The notes beneath the pieces were generated by a model. The model was given only the letters and a program-made list of their open reading frames with translations, was not told the origin of the DNA and ran no database searches. The position numbers were made by a program, and so were the translations under genes. Below are positions 22,816 through 32,990 of a DNA stretch of 64,000 nt, piece by piece; position 1 is the first letter of the stretch, and each line of letters opens with the position of its first letter. This stretch comes from Cristatella mucedo. Its lineage: Eukaryota; Bryozoa; Phylactolaemata; Cristatellidae. The stretch spans positions 2,549,501 through 2,613,500 of the forward strand of contig WPIO01000048.1 in assembly GCA_009760855.2 (NCBI GenBank). Reading direction: 5' to 3'.

Positions 22816-23057
22816 AGAAATGAATACAAACCCCTCTCCATATCGCGCTAGCAGCAGAGATGGTCACGAAGAAGTTGGATTCTATAAACTCAGCTCAAAA
22901 GACACCTCAATATTCTCCCACAAGCAGTGAAAAGACGAACGGGGCTGCATTCCATTTTCACCAAGTTCTCTTTTGTATGCACCGCACAATCTCCTTATCA
23001 CGTTGTATCGAATAAGCGGTTTGTATGCACCGCAGTTTTTGGTTTAAATGATAAAAT

Positions 23058-23092
23058 ATAATTCATTTGTATAGCACCCCAAGAGTTTTAGA
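23058..23092 (-). mobile_element. SINE2 tail fragment
   Basis: ATAATTCATTTGTATAGCAC followed by CCCAAGAG matches the SINE2 3' end only. Confidence 0.6.
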
Positions 23093-23547
23093 GCACCCAA
23101 GTTTCTTTTTAAATGTGGGTCAGAATATGTCAGGCGAGAGTCCGGAGTGAATTATAGGCTTTGGGAGCATACGAACTAAAGGCACGTTCTCAAAAGGATT
23201 TTAGATTCGTCCGAGCTATGTGTATATAAACGATTAGATTCCGAAAAGTGGATGGTGCTTAGCCTGTTAGGTTAGTAGATCCGATAGGTGGGTTGGAGCC
23301 GAAGAATAAACCGACCTAAAGAGAATGACAACACCTTGAATTAGATGCGTTGCTTGACTGGGAGCCAATGCAGGTCGGTGAGAAGTGGTGTGATGTGGAA
23401 ACTGCGACGCTCACGACAGACAAGCTTAGCTGTAAAGTTATGTACCAGCTACAAGCGCCTGATTGCACATGCCGGTAGACCACCAAGCAGTGAAGTAGAG
23501 AAGTCAAGACGGGATGTCATAGATGCATGGATCAATTTAGATGTGGT

Positions 23548-23910
23548 TGTTGCTTAGTTCTCGCACTCAAAGAGCCAGCTGATAACAAACACCGACAGTT
23601 TATTTAACGAAGCACGGAGCAGAGGGAAGCACGACTCTCTTCGCCCCTCTCTCCCACTCGACTCCCTTTCTCGACCGCGGCTGTGCACTGGACAACCCCG
23701 ATTATTCATCCGAGGCGGATCACAGCTGTGCACCGGCCGACCCTGATAATGAATCCACTATCTGTTCACCCGCGGGTTACCGGCCTGTGTCCATGCCGCA
23801 TCAGAGACGGACCACAACTGTGCACCGGCCCCTCTCGACGATGCTCCCAACTGCCGTTCACCAGCGGTTTAGCAGAGGAGCAGTACAGGCGTGCATCTAA
23901 CTAAACAACA
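23548..23910. mobile_element. Solo LTR (family LTR2), 363 bp, with 5-bp TSD
   Basis: The insert starts TGTTGCTTAG, ends AACTAAACAACA, and is bounded by perfect GTGGT duplications at 23543-23547 and 23911-23915. Removing it restores the continuous LINE-A sequence ATGTGGT|ATCC. TG...CA ends with a 5-bp duplication define an LTR. A second copy of the same sequence lies inverted at 27477-27834. No internal coding region remains, so it is a solo LTR left by recombination. Confidence 0.93.
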
Positions 23911-25171
23911 GTGGTATCCATGTCTAAAAGAGCCCGAATCTTGGCAATTTTAGGTAGCTGAAAGTATGCAGACTGGACCGTGGAGCTAATGTGGTCGTCA
24001 AATGAAATGTCACTTTGGAACATGGCACTAAGATTTCGTGCCGATTCAGCCGGAGATATGCTGGCAGCGTCGATTTGGAACATTATTCTTTTCAATTTCT
24101 GAATTACACTTAGTTTGCCCGTAACTAGTAAGCTGGTTTCATCATCGCTCAATTTAAGAAAATTTGCTGCAATCCATATTCGCATGTCAGCAATACACGC
24201 ACCAAGGACGTTGGATAAATTCGACGTGCTGGAGGGCTCGGTGGGATCAAAGCAAAGGTACAACTAGTGTCATCTGCATAGAAGTGAAAACCTACATTGT
24301 GCATGGCGATCACATCTGCTAGAGAAAGAATATAAACCATGAAAAGAACGAGATCGAGAACCGAGCACTGAGGTACCACATACTTCACAGGTTCCGCGGA
24401 TGATCTTCTTTGTCCATTGTCTCTGTGGTCTATCATAAAGATAGGACCTGAACCATTGCAATGCTGTGCCAGCGATACCCATTCGAAATGAGAGCCGTTC
24501 AAGAAGGACTTGGTGATTGGTCGTATCAAAACCTACCGTAAAATCGAGCAAAACAAGCAAGGAGAATCTTTCTAAATCTTCATTCCTACGTAGGTCGTTA
24601 GACACCCTAAGCAATGCCCACTATGTGGAGTGAGTAGCTCTAAAACCCGAGTGAAAATTAATAGCGAGGTCTTAATTTTCAATATATGAGTTCAACTGGC
24701 TTGCCACGGCTCATTCCAGTGTCATTCATAAGAACGGTAGAAGGGGTACTAGGAGGGAATTACTTAAGTTTTCTTGGTTTAGTGGTGCTTTCTTGAGTTG
24801 TGGCCTGACTACAGCCTTTTTGAAAGGTATTCGGACATAACCTGAGTCTAATGACATATTTATGATGCTAGTTATGCATGGCAACAGCAGATCAATGCAT
24901 CTTAGAGGCAAGACAGCTGGAATACGGTACAAAGAACTAGTTTATCTCTCTGCTTGGGAAAAAACTTTAGGACCTAGTCAATATTGACTTCCTTGAATGT
25001 AGACATAGAGGTGCTGCACGTAATTGGGGGACAGGACTCCAGGGAGGTGCTGCCATCTTAGGGATGACTCTCTGATCTTGTCTATCTTGTTGACATTGAA
25101 GCCAGAGAGACGATCAACTAGATCACCTCATGAATCACAAGGTAAGGAGCTAACCTGGGAGCGGTTAAGGA

Positions 25172-25242
25172 GATAATAATAATAATAATAATGCACTTGA
25201 TAAAGCGCCCTCAGAGAACTCAATCTCTTTCTAGGTGCTTTG
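25172..25242 (-). mobile_element. Minimal LINE-A tail inserted in LINE-A
   Basis: About 70 nt of the LINE-A 3' end (hairpin and (TTA)7 tail) lies between the endonuclease side and the RT linker of the host copy, where no tail belongs. This is an extreme 5' truncation of an incoming copy. Confidence 0.8.
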
Positions 25243-26300
25243 ATCGTCATCAACATTTTTGGATTGTGCATCTGTGATTCAACAATTTTTTATAAAAGCT
25301 AGACATGGCCATTGCTAGGATAGATTGGTTTGATCTACTGCAATCTTGGTACGCGTGTCTTTGGACAGTTAAAACTGATCTTTGGTATACTTTTCCAAAG
25401 CTCGCGATTAGTAGACCTAGGTAGTTTCATGTCTGTGGCAAACCATAGACCATCTGAGCGAGGGTGCTCAGTGCGCTAATTCAGAGGTGCAATCCCATCG
25501 AGAATGTCAGTTATTAGTGTTGTAGCATTCTACCAATCATGACAGGTCGAAAGGGGGATTGAGCAGCAGAGGCGAAGCAGATATCCTCGCACAAACAGCG
25601 TCAATGTCAAGGATCTTGATGTTTCATGAATCACTGCTGATTTTAGATTTGGAGAAGGCCACACAATCTCGACTGAATGAAATCTGAATGGGGTCAGATC
25701 AGCATAATTTTTAATAATAGGTGATGAAAAATAGAAGGTATATGAGAACAATTGGTTGTGTGCGTGACTCTTGATGCGAGTAGGGCCACGCACATGAGCT
25801 ACAAGAGAAAATGAGTCGGTCAGTTCACAAAATTTGGTGCTGAAGGCGTCAGATACGTTATCAAAATTCATTTTGAAACATTCGTAATGAGGAAAAGATA
25901 GATTTCTCGCATACAGCATAAAAATGAGACCAAACGAATCATAGGTAAAGAAGGACTTGTACCTGGTGAGCGACTGACTACTGCCACTATCGGTAGCTTG
26001 TTGTCGAGTGAAATTAAGACAAGAGGATTCGAAAGACTACTTCGACCGTACTGAAAACGGCTTGACATTGAAGGACGACTGCGTGATAACAGTGACCTCA
26101 TCTTCAGTTTCATTGATCTATGGATATGAAAGAAGGAGAAGCCAGTCGGGATTGCGTCTTTAATTGTCGGGCGTTTACCGATTTTAGCCAAGTTCTAGTC
26201 AAGGCAAGCAGGTCGATGCCTTTTTAGCTTATTAATAGGGCTTTGTTGCACATTGAGCAAGGATTTCAAAGAAAAGCTTTAATTTGGGCCACCGGTGTAA

Positions 26301-27384
26301 TAGAAGGCCTTATAATCTGTAAGTTAGAGAGATTCACAGTAACGCTTGAGGGAGAACGCCCTGAACGGTTCGAGACAATTCTAGGAATACCAAAAGACCA
26401 GGTACTCGTCGCGAAGCTGCCGCTAAACGAGCTGTGTCTCAAATCGCACCACCCGAGTCTGCTCCGGGCGCTTTTCTTTTGTTAATGAGTAATTTCACGG
26501 GTCGTAGCAACAGCAATAACATCCAGGAATGCATTTGAATTGCAATAACGAATTTATAATAGGTATGCACGATCATAACTTATATGCTGGTTGTAGCCGC
26601 CGGCGTATTTAACGCCGCCACTGGTATGCCAGGCCCAGGCCGAAGCGACAAGCGTTTAAATGTCCATAGGCACGTAATTTCGAATAGCGCTACAGCACAC
26701 AGATAAGCTTTAAACGGGTCTTAGCTGTATCGGTTTCCATGTACGAGTTTCACAAAAACTTCGGTTTTTGGAAGCAAACTCTTCAACGGACAAGAAACGC
26801 TAGTAGCACTTGGTGTAGGGAGGCAAGAAAGAAAGCATCGAAACATCTTTTCCTGATCATCAGAGGAGGCCCGTGCATCTTTTGCAGCCGACCGCGACGG
26901 GCTTCGGTACGGTCGCAGTCGGTGACGAGGACTTCGTGGATTCAGCAGGATAGGAAATCCGTTCCGCAGGAGCGTCTGGTCGATGTCGGCTGGCCTCTCA
27001 GCCTAGGCCATAGCTCAGTTCAAAAGAATCGTCTTGAATCTTTTTTTCGGCATGCGAAATGGACGCGGTTGCTCAGTGGTTGTCGAGTAAGGGTAGTAAT
27101 TCCTTACCGTAGTGCTCCATCGTGCCAGGCCCAACACCGCTAAGCTTTTACCCTACTTTGTCCAGGCTCGCTACTTCAGAATGAGGCAATGCTCACTCAA
27201 GCTCGTCGCCGTCACCGCCGCCGCACGTCCGATAGCTGCCGAACTCTTCTCTGTTAGAGCGAGGGAGGTGGGCGGACGTTTACGCCACCGATCGACGGCC
27301 ACGTGGCAGCGAAAGCCAGCGTCCGGAAGCAAATTTGGCAAACGCTCTTGAATGGGTTCGTATAGCGCCCGAGACTCACATTTT
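26301..27384. other. Unassigned segment with short ORFs
   Basis: Plus-strand frames at 26243-26485 and 26739-27143 and a GC-rich block at 27180-27350 show no known domain. Nothing else seen. Confidence 0.35.
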
Positions 27385-27453
27385 AATAATAAATCTAATA
27401 ACAAATAAACTCGTTTTGTTATAGCGCACTGAGAGAAATCAATCTTTTCTAGG

Positions 27454-28007
27454 TGTAAAATTTGTGAGGGCAGTCTTGCAGCTTGATTCTATGCAGGCCC
27501 GTACTGCTCCTCTGCTAAACAGCTGGTGAGCAGCAGTTGGGAGCATCATCGAGAGGGGGCCGGTGCACAGCTGTGGTTCGCCTCTGATGTGGCGTGGACG
27601 CAGGCAGGTAACCTGCTGGTGAACAGATGGTGGATTCACCACAAGGATCGGCCAGTGCGCAGCTGTGGTCGGCCTCGGATGAATCGTAGGGATCAGCTAA
27701 TGCACAGCCGTGGTCGAGGAGAAGAGACTCGAGTGGGAGAAGGGAGTTGTGATCCCTCTGTTCCGGGAGTCGTACAATAAATTGTTGATGTTGGTCATCT
27801 CTGGCGTTCTGCGTACCGTAAGAACTAAGCAACGAGTCGCGAACAGATCAAGATGGCTCACGCAGATGGTTTTAATTACGGAAACGCGGATTCGGGCCGC
27901 ACGGCCAGCACTCTGGCTTGGAAGCAGCTGCTGCAAGTGGGTCCGCTATTCTCGCCTCAGCACCTTAAGCCGGACTAGTCCGCTGTCGCGGTACAGCCGA
28001 CCCAACA
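27454..28007 (-). repeat. LTR1 3' LTR, split by LTR2
   Basis: The segments 28007-27835 and 27476-27454 together match the 5' LTR at 29203-29392 (for example CGGACCCACTTG and GCTTCCAAGCCAG). The two LTRs differ at many sites, so the insertion is not recent. Confidence 0.85.
27477..27834 (-). mobile_element. Solo LTR (family LTR2) nested in the LTR1 3' LTR
   Basis: 358 bp matching the solo LTR at 23548-23910 on the opposite strand, including CAGCTGTGCACCGGCC and GCTCCCAACTGC. Flanks are AGTCT (27472-27476) and AGTCG (27835-27839), a 5-bp duplication with one mismatch. The terminal bases have decayed (CGTT...TGCA instead of TGTT...AACA). It is therefore younger than LTR1. Confidence 0.87.
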
Positions 28008-28245
28008 CCCTCTATTCCTATGCGAAGGCGAATGAGCATCGGTCGGCTTCTAAAAGTATAGCCAAACAAGCGAAAAGCTCAATACAGCATACAATGGCAA
28101 GTTAGAGAAAATCGCAAGAAAGCATGAATTTGAGTCAGCTATAGAAAACGTCCTCGCTAGCCTAGAGGCTAGGTGACACCTGCCCGTAAGAGGCACACCA
28201 AACCACGGCCTTTGGTAAACTGCTGAATGCGTAGGCCACCAACCT

Positions 28246-29177
28246 TTAGCCATCGCTGGAGCATAGCCAGCGCCCTTTCCTATAAACAGGATATAGGCGC
28301 GTGCCTCCTCCCTCTGCCGTACTGGTTTCAGCATTCTCCGTCGCCTTGGTGGCTGCTTCTATATCGCCGGCTTTTCTTGCCAACATAGCAGCTCTGGCAA
28401 TCCTAACCGGCTTCGTAGCAGGGCAGACCGACGTTGTAGTCGCAGCACAGACAGGTGTCGTAGTCGCAGCACAGACCGGCGTAGAAGTGCTTGCCAGCGT
28501 CACTGCTCTTGCCATATCGCTGAACGTGACCGCTGCTGCCTTTACGAGAACGTCCGTCATCGGCGGGCAGGCAGAAGTTTTGTGGACCACCGCCGTCGTG
28601 GATACCGTCCCGTGCACTGGCGCCTTCTCGTGCGCCACCTCGCGGATAGCCGTTTCGTGGACCAGTGCCTTCTCTTCCAAAGGCTTGCAAACCGCCGCCT
28701 CACAGTCGCTACGGTGCAGGCCGCCGCCGCAGGTGGCTCCTCCGCCATCACCGCCACTTTCTGCCGCTCTGCCACCGTCCTGGCAGGCGCTTGTGGCGCA
28801 GATACGTTAGACAGCAGAAAATTTGTCTTGTTACTAGAGCTTGTATCGAAGCTCTTACAGATGCGGCCTGAACAGAAACTTATACCGAAAATGTAACAAA
28901 CCTCGGGCACAGAGGCAGAGAATGGAGCAACAATCCTTCTGACAAGTGCTAAGAGGTCCAGTAGCTGTACGTCCGCCGGCTTACACGGAAATGTCTCCGG
29001 ATTTAGTAAGATACAAAACTTGCCCAGAATGATGCTTCTGAGAATTGCCTTTCGTTGGATCTCCTCTGAAATTTTTTTCTCCTGGCACATGCTCTCAGCA
29101 ATGGCGACGTAGTCTGCATACGTCTGCTCCCCGGCCGCTGGCGGAGCTCCCGTACCAGGTCGAGTCCTATTCCCCAT
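28246..29177 (-). pseudogene. gag-like reading frame of LTR1 element
   Basis: The minus-strand frame from 29177 begins MGNRTRPGTG and includes YADYVAIAESMC, QRKAILRSIILGKFCILLN and a CKPADVQLLDLLALVRRIV block. That is the layout of the Ty3/gypsy-type Gag capsid: charged start, then a KR-A-x-L-x-S-x-x-G helix, then a P-x-D-x-x-L-x-x-L-x-x-L helix. The frame becomes basic (RRRFASLWKRR) and stops at 28557. Overlapping frames continue the Ala/Thr- and Cys-rich part to 28246. No clean CCHC zinc knuckle is visible. An insert-like stretch (VCYIFGISFCSGRICKSF) interrupts the expected order. The family call is from pattern only. Confidence 0.6.
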
Positions 29178-29202
29178 TTTCGAATCCCATCCTCGTCGCC
29201 AC

Positions 29203-29392
29203 TGCTAAATTCCTATGGCAGTTGCGCACAGATTAAGACGGCTCACGCAGATGCCATTCGTTACGGACACTCGAAATCGGGCAGCACGGCCAGCACGCTG
29301 GCTTGGAAGCAGCTACTACAAGTGGGTCCGCTGTTCTCGCCTCAGCGGCTTTCGCCGGAGTAGTCCGCGGTCGCGGTACAGCAGACCCAACA
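29203..29392 (-). repeat. LTR1 5' LTR
   Basis: 190 bp with TG...CA ends, directly upstream of the leader and gag-like frame. Confidence 0.87.
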
Positions 29393-29560
29393 CTGGGCAC
29401 TTTAAATTTGCTGCCAAGGAAGCATGATCGAATAGCTAGTGGTATCATGTTCAATGACAATAAGCGTAGCATGGTTAAAGGTGACATGCACATTGTCAAC
29501 ATAAAAATACGGATAGTGGCAGCATGCACATTGTCGTGTATCTTTGCACTGTAATAGCTT

Positions 29561-29924
29561 CTGCACTAATATCTTTCGGCCACTAATCGTGTGCTAGTAC
29601 GGGCATCCGAAAATGAATTACTGAGGAAGCGTTCGAAGCACTAAAATTATTTCTAGGTGAAGAACCAATATCCAAATGTAAGTTAACGGTACCGAAATAC
29701 GGCATCTATAAAGAGAGACCAAGCACACCTATCTATAAAGTCCGTATTCAGTGCCTAGAGAAATTTTAACTAAATCCAAGTATTGCTCAAGTCTTTAAAT
29801 TCATTCCTGTACTCTCAATAAAAGCTACCTGAAGCTCCAAATGAAAACTAGAGGTTGCGTTTGAGTTACACCTTGAGTTTTTCTCTGGGTGCATCGCTAC
29901 TGCTCTTATGACAGTATTTAGTTT
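29561..29924. other. Unassigned segment
   Basis: No repeat family or coding signal recognised. Confidence 0.4.
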
Positions 29925-30165
29925 GTCCCTGCGATTTGTCCTTTATGAGCTTATGTGTGCTGACGTTGCACATGTTGCCACTAACCACACGTGCATGCTG
30001 ACCCTGTGCATGTCACCCCTAACCATGTTATTCGTGTTTTTTATCAAGCATGATACCTCTCATCATTCGATCGTGTTTCGTTAGCAGCAATTGTAAAGCG
30101 CCTAGAAAGCGATTGAGTCCTCTAAGGGTGCTTCATCAAGTGTATTAGTATTACTATTATTAAGG
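29925..30165 (+). mobile_element. LINE-A 3'UTR and tail
   Basis: CATGCTGACCCTGTGCATG motif, hairpin region (AAGCGCCTAGAAAGCGATTG) and a TATTAGTATTACTATTATT tail. Confidence 0.9.
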
Positions 30166-30597
30166 AAAATCTCAGATTGTCCGTGAAGTTTCCTATACTA
30201 GTTTGTGTTTGTCTGCGGTGTCTATGAACATACTGTAGCTGCCGGTGCACTATCTGCAGGTGCAGTAAGGAACCAATAGCGCAGCTATTTAACTGATGGC
30301 TCAGTCAATTCAATAGTAGTGCAAGGCTGAAGGACATCTGCTAGAGCTGCACGTGCTGAAGCAGTTCCTGCCGGAGCCATTTGCGCCCATGCATTGACTT
30401 TAGATGCAATGCCCTCCGAGTCTTGGCCAGCCGTAGCAGTGGCCTTAATATACAATATCTATATGGAGCGCCTTGGGATAGAAGGCCTTAGGATCTAGCC
30501 CATTCGGATGGAGTAACTTGTGATGCAGTACATGCAGCATAAGCACCTGAAACCAGAGTAACTGGTCTAACGGCACTTGATATTCTATTGCGTATCA

Positions 30598-30692
30598 CTT
30601 GGCAGCAAATGTAAAGCGCCTAGAAAGAGATTAAGTTCTCTGAGGGCGCTTTATCAAGTGCAATATTATTATATTATTATTATTATATAATA
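30598..30692 (+). mobile_element. LINE-A 3' tail fragment
   Basis: It starts 13 nt before GTAAAGCGCCTAGAAAGAGA and includes a perfect GCGCC...GGGCGC hairpin and the (ATT)n tail. This is the cleanest hairpin in the window. Confidence 0.92.
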
Positions 30693-31429
30693 AGAGATTC
30701 AGTCACAGCTGATGATAAATCAGCATTTCTGCATCTGATTGTGCGAGTGATTATGTAATTGTTATGAATGTGCCAGCAAAAATTCGCTATTGAAGGTCCC
30801 TGCTTTTGAAGTTGTTGCAGGAGCAGCCAACTGATGAACAGCCACTGGACGAGTAGTCAAAGCGGGTTCGGTACATGGCTTGGCAGTTTGCCAAGGCCAA
30901 TGCAGCACCTGCCGATACCCTACCTGGATGTGTTTCCCTTACCTGCGTGCATTGTCTGTCGGTACGGCTGTGCTAACCAGGGATGCCAGTCAGTCCACGT
31001 TGTTCTGTCCTCGATGCGGCGTCCTCCTCAGACGGAGCGATTAATATCTTCATCTATACATTTTAATAGCACAAAACTGTAATAGCGTAACCACTCTTCA
31101 ACAGCTTACGTAACAGCCACCTAAAAATACAAAATACATTTCGCCTTCAAGGTTGCTGTTACGTAAGCTGCTCAATGTTTAAATTGGGTGGCCCAGCTCC
31201 AATGTCAGGGGATCAGGCAAGGTGAATGTCATAGAGCTAGAAAACGTTGTTTGTGCGACAGCAGTGGCTGATTAGTGGCTTTAGTTTAGGGGGCTGTTGG
31301 CGTTTAACGGCGAATTGGGCTCTGGGAAGTATTATTACGGCTTCCTGCTGTGGCTGATTAGTTGCTGTAGGTTAGGCGTAGGTTAGGGGGCCGTTGGCGT
31401 TTACGGCCTCGTTATTCGTGATGTGGCAT
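30693..31429. other. Unassigned segment
   Basis: An 82-codon plus frame (30834-31082) and inverted TTACGTAACAGCC / GCTGTTACGTAAGC phrases at about 31107-31170 are present; no family recognised. Confidence 0.35.
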
Positions 31430-32990
31430 TTATGGCCGTGTCGTACCCGCTACGGCCTGTTTATCGGCCAATGAATTTGGTGGCGCTGCCGCCGGTTTAT
31501 GGTCTGCTGCCATTTTTGGCGATGATAATTCAATGACGGGTGAGTCGCGGCCTGCAGAGGCGTGCGGGAGTTACGACGAGGACGCCGGCAGAGTGGTCGC
31601 GTACTTTCGCCTGTTCGTGTTTCGCTGCGGCTTCGGTGGAAATATACGCTTTGGTGGAGCCCGCCAATGTGCTCGTGTGTCGTCGCGTGTTCGCTGTTTC
31701 CCTGAACTGTAAGCTATTTCGACGTGCTTATGGAGCGCCATCACGTCTGTGATGACTTTGCAAGTTGGCCGCTCGACTCGGAGCGGTGACTCGAAGAGTG
31801 CCGTGTCAACGCATCCTACTAGAAAAGTGATTTGCCACTTTTATTGAACCGCAGTCCTCGGTGAGTGTACTTCTACTTGCCACAGGTCACCAAGGATGAC
31901 TACGTGCTGCTTCGTGAGACTTTCATAATCACATCTAGTGCGGATGGTAGAGCGTTGCTGCTACGCGCGGGAATGGCTAAAGCTGGTCGGACTGAGGGGA
32001 CCGACGGAAGCGACCGGAAAAAGCAGCAGCAATGGCAGACGGTGTGTCAGGCGACGATGGCTTGTCAGGCGACGACGGTGGAATTCGATGAGGCGGATGT
32101 CGGCACGGCGGCGGTCTCTGGGGCAACCAGGTGCGAAGCGACCGTTCCCGATGCGGCATTGAGCGCTGCGACAGGCTGCTGCGAGACGGTTTTGCTCGGC
32201 GAGACGGCGAACGAAGTGGTTGCGGTCCAAGAGATGGCTGCGGCGACCGAAGACGCGGCGGCGTTCGGCAGAGAGACGGCGGCGTCTAGCGGCGAAGCGG
32301 TGGGGGGGCGGCGGCGTCCGGCACAAAGGAGGCGGCGATCGGTGAGGCACCGGCGGTGAGCGAGACGTTGCCGTCGGTTCGTCAGAGGACGGCGGCGTTG
32401 GCGAGCAAGGCGCCGGCGGAAGGGGGCGATGCGAATGGTGAGGAGGCATGCAGACGCCGGGCCGCGCATGCGCGACGCGAGGTGCTCGCCGAGCAGCCGG
32501 AGGCGATTGCGAAGGAGAGGCCGAAGGACAGGCTGGTGTCGAAGGCGCGTGAGTGGCAGAAGCTAGCAGCGGCTGAGCAGCTGGCGGAAACGACCTTCGC
32601 GGCGGCGCGAGCCATTAGGTGACTTTAGCGTGCGACGCGGCGCTGGGCTGCTACACGCCGTGGGGGGGCCGCGACGCACCGGTCGGCTGCTCAACGCCGG
32701 TCGGCTGCTCAGCGCCGGTGGGCTGCGAAGCGGCGTAGTAGGCCGGAGATGCGACGCAGGCCAGGGAATCTTCGCAGGACGGCGAGGCGTCGCTGACCGA
32801 AGGATATGAGGTCGCTCGTAAAGGAAACGAGGCTCGAGGCGCTAGAAACGGACGACACGAGCGAAACGCCTGCGGGGGCAGAGACTGGTTCAGCGGTCCT
32901 GAAAAGTACGCTTAAACGATGCTGTGTGCTGCTCGGCCGCCAGTACTGCCTCGGGACACGCATATCCCGAGCATTTAGGTGCAATTCGCG
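31430..32990 (+). other. GC-rich island with unrecognised ORFs between the two SLCO genes
   Basis: CpG-rich sequence lying between the divergent genes. Plus-strand frames at 31865-32359 (164 codons, Ala/Glu/Thr-rich) and 32356-32622 (88 codons, ending ARREVLAEQPEAIAKERPKD and KLAAAEQLAETTFAAARAI) abut and have a protein-like E/K/R/A composition suggestive of coiled coil. Overlapping minus frames are rich in R/P/S and look like shadows. A CGGTGAGTGT donor-like site precedes the first frame at 31859. It could be an exon of an unannotated gene, an unmethylated promoter island, or chance frames in GC-rich DNA. Confidence 0.35.

Larger units (their letters stand above)
23095..26300 (-). mobile_element. 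LINE-A, nearly full-length (EN + RT), with two nested insertions
   Basis: Read on the minus strand, in order. APE-type endonuclease remnants come first: IDLLALT, AIPTGFSFFHIHRS, a V-V-S-R-S-P-G-T-S-P-S-L segment at about 25940, and a C-terminal VRGPTRIKSHAHNQLF block. A linker follows (NLLNRSQVSSLP, then LVDRLSGFNVNKIDKIR). The RT N-terminus is CIDLLLPCITSIINMSLDSG and VVRPQLKKAPL. The palm is [28 protein letters not shown] and [17 protein letters not shown] frameshifted C-terminus and 3' UTR end near 23095. This order is that of CR1/Rex1-like LINEs. It carries many stops and frameshifts. A solo LTR (23548-23910) and a LINE-A tail (25172-25242) are inserted in it. Confidence 0.88.
27454..29392 (-). 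mobile_element. Short gag-only LTR element (family LTR1)
   Basis: In minus orientation: 5' LTR 29392-29203 (190 bp, TGTTGGGTC...TTTAGCA), then a leader TGGCGACGAGGATGGGATTC, which is probably the primer-binding region. A gag-like frame follows (29177 to about 28246), then a short purine stretch (AATAGAGGG), then the 3' LTR 28007-27454, interrupted by LTR2. The flanking target duplications are CTAGG (27449-27453) and CTGGG (29393-29397), one mismatch apart. The internal region is only about 1.2 kb, with no protease, RT, RNase H or integrase seen, so the element cannot move alone. Its layout is that of terminal-repeat elements retaining only gag. Confidence 0.85.
27385..29560 (-). mobile_element. 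LINE-A 3' end, split by the LTR element
   Basis: The tail and hairpin half (GCACTGAGAGAAATCAATCT) is at 27385-27453. The 3' UTR half (CACTTTAAATTTGCTGCC onward, with the CATTGTCAACAT motif) is at 29393-29560. The LTR element sits exactly between them. Confidence 0.85.

Noticed and set aside
25172-26300. Endonuclease part as a separate LINE stacked on the RT part
   Set aside because: Linker sequence is continuous on both sides of the small tail insertion, so it is one LINE interrupted, not two.
27058-27125. Second tRNA-like stretch (GCGGTTGCTCAGTGG)
   Set aside because: No B box and no closing acceptor stem.
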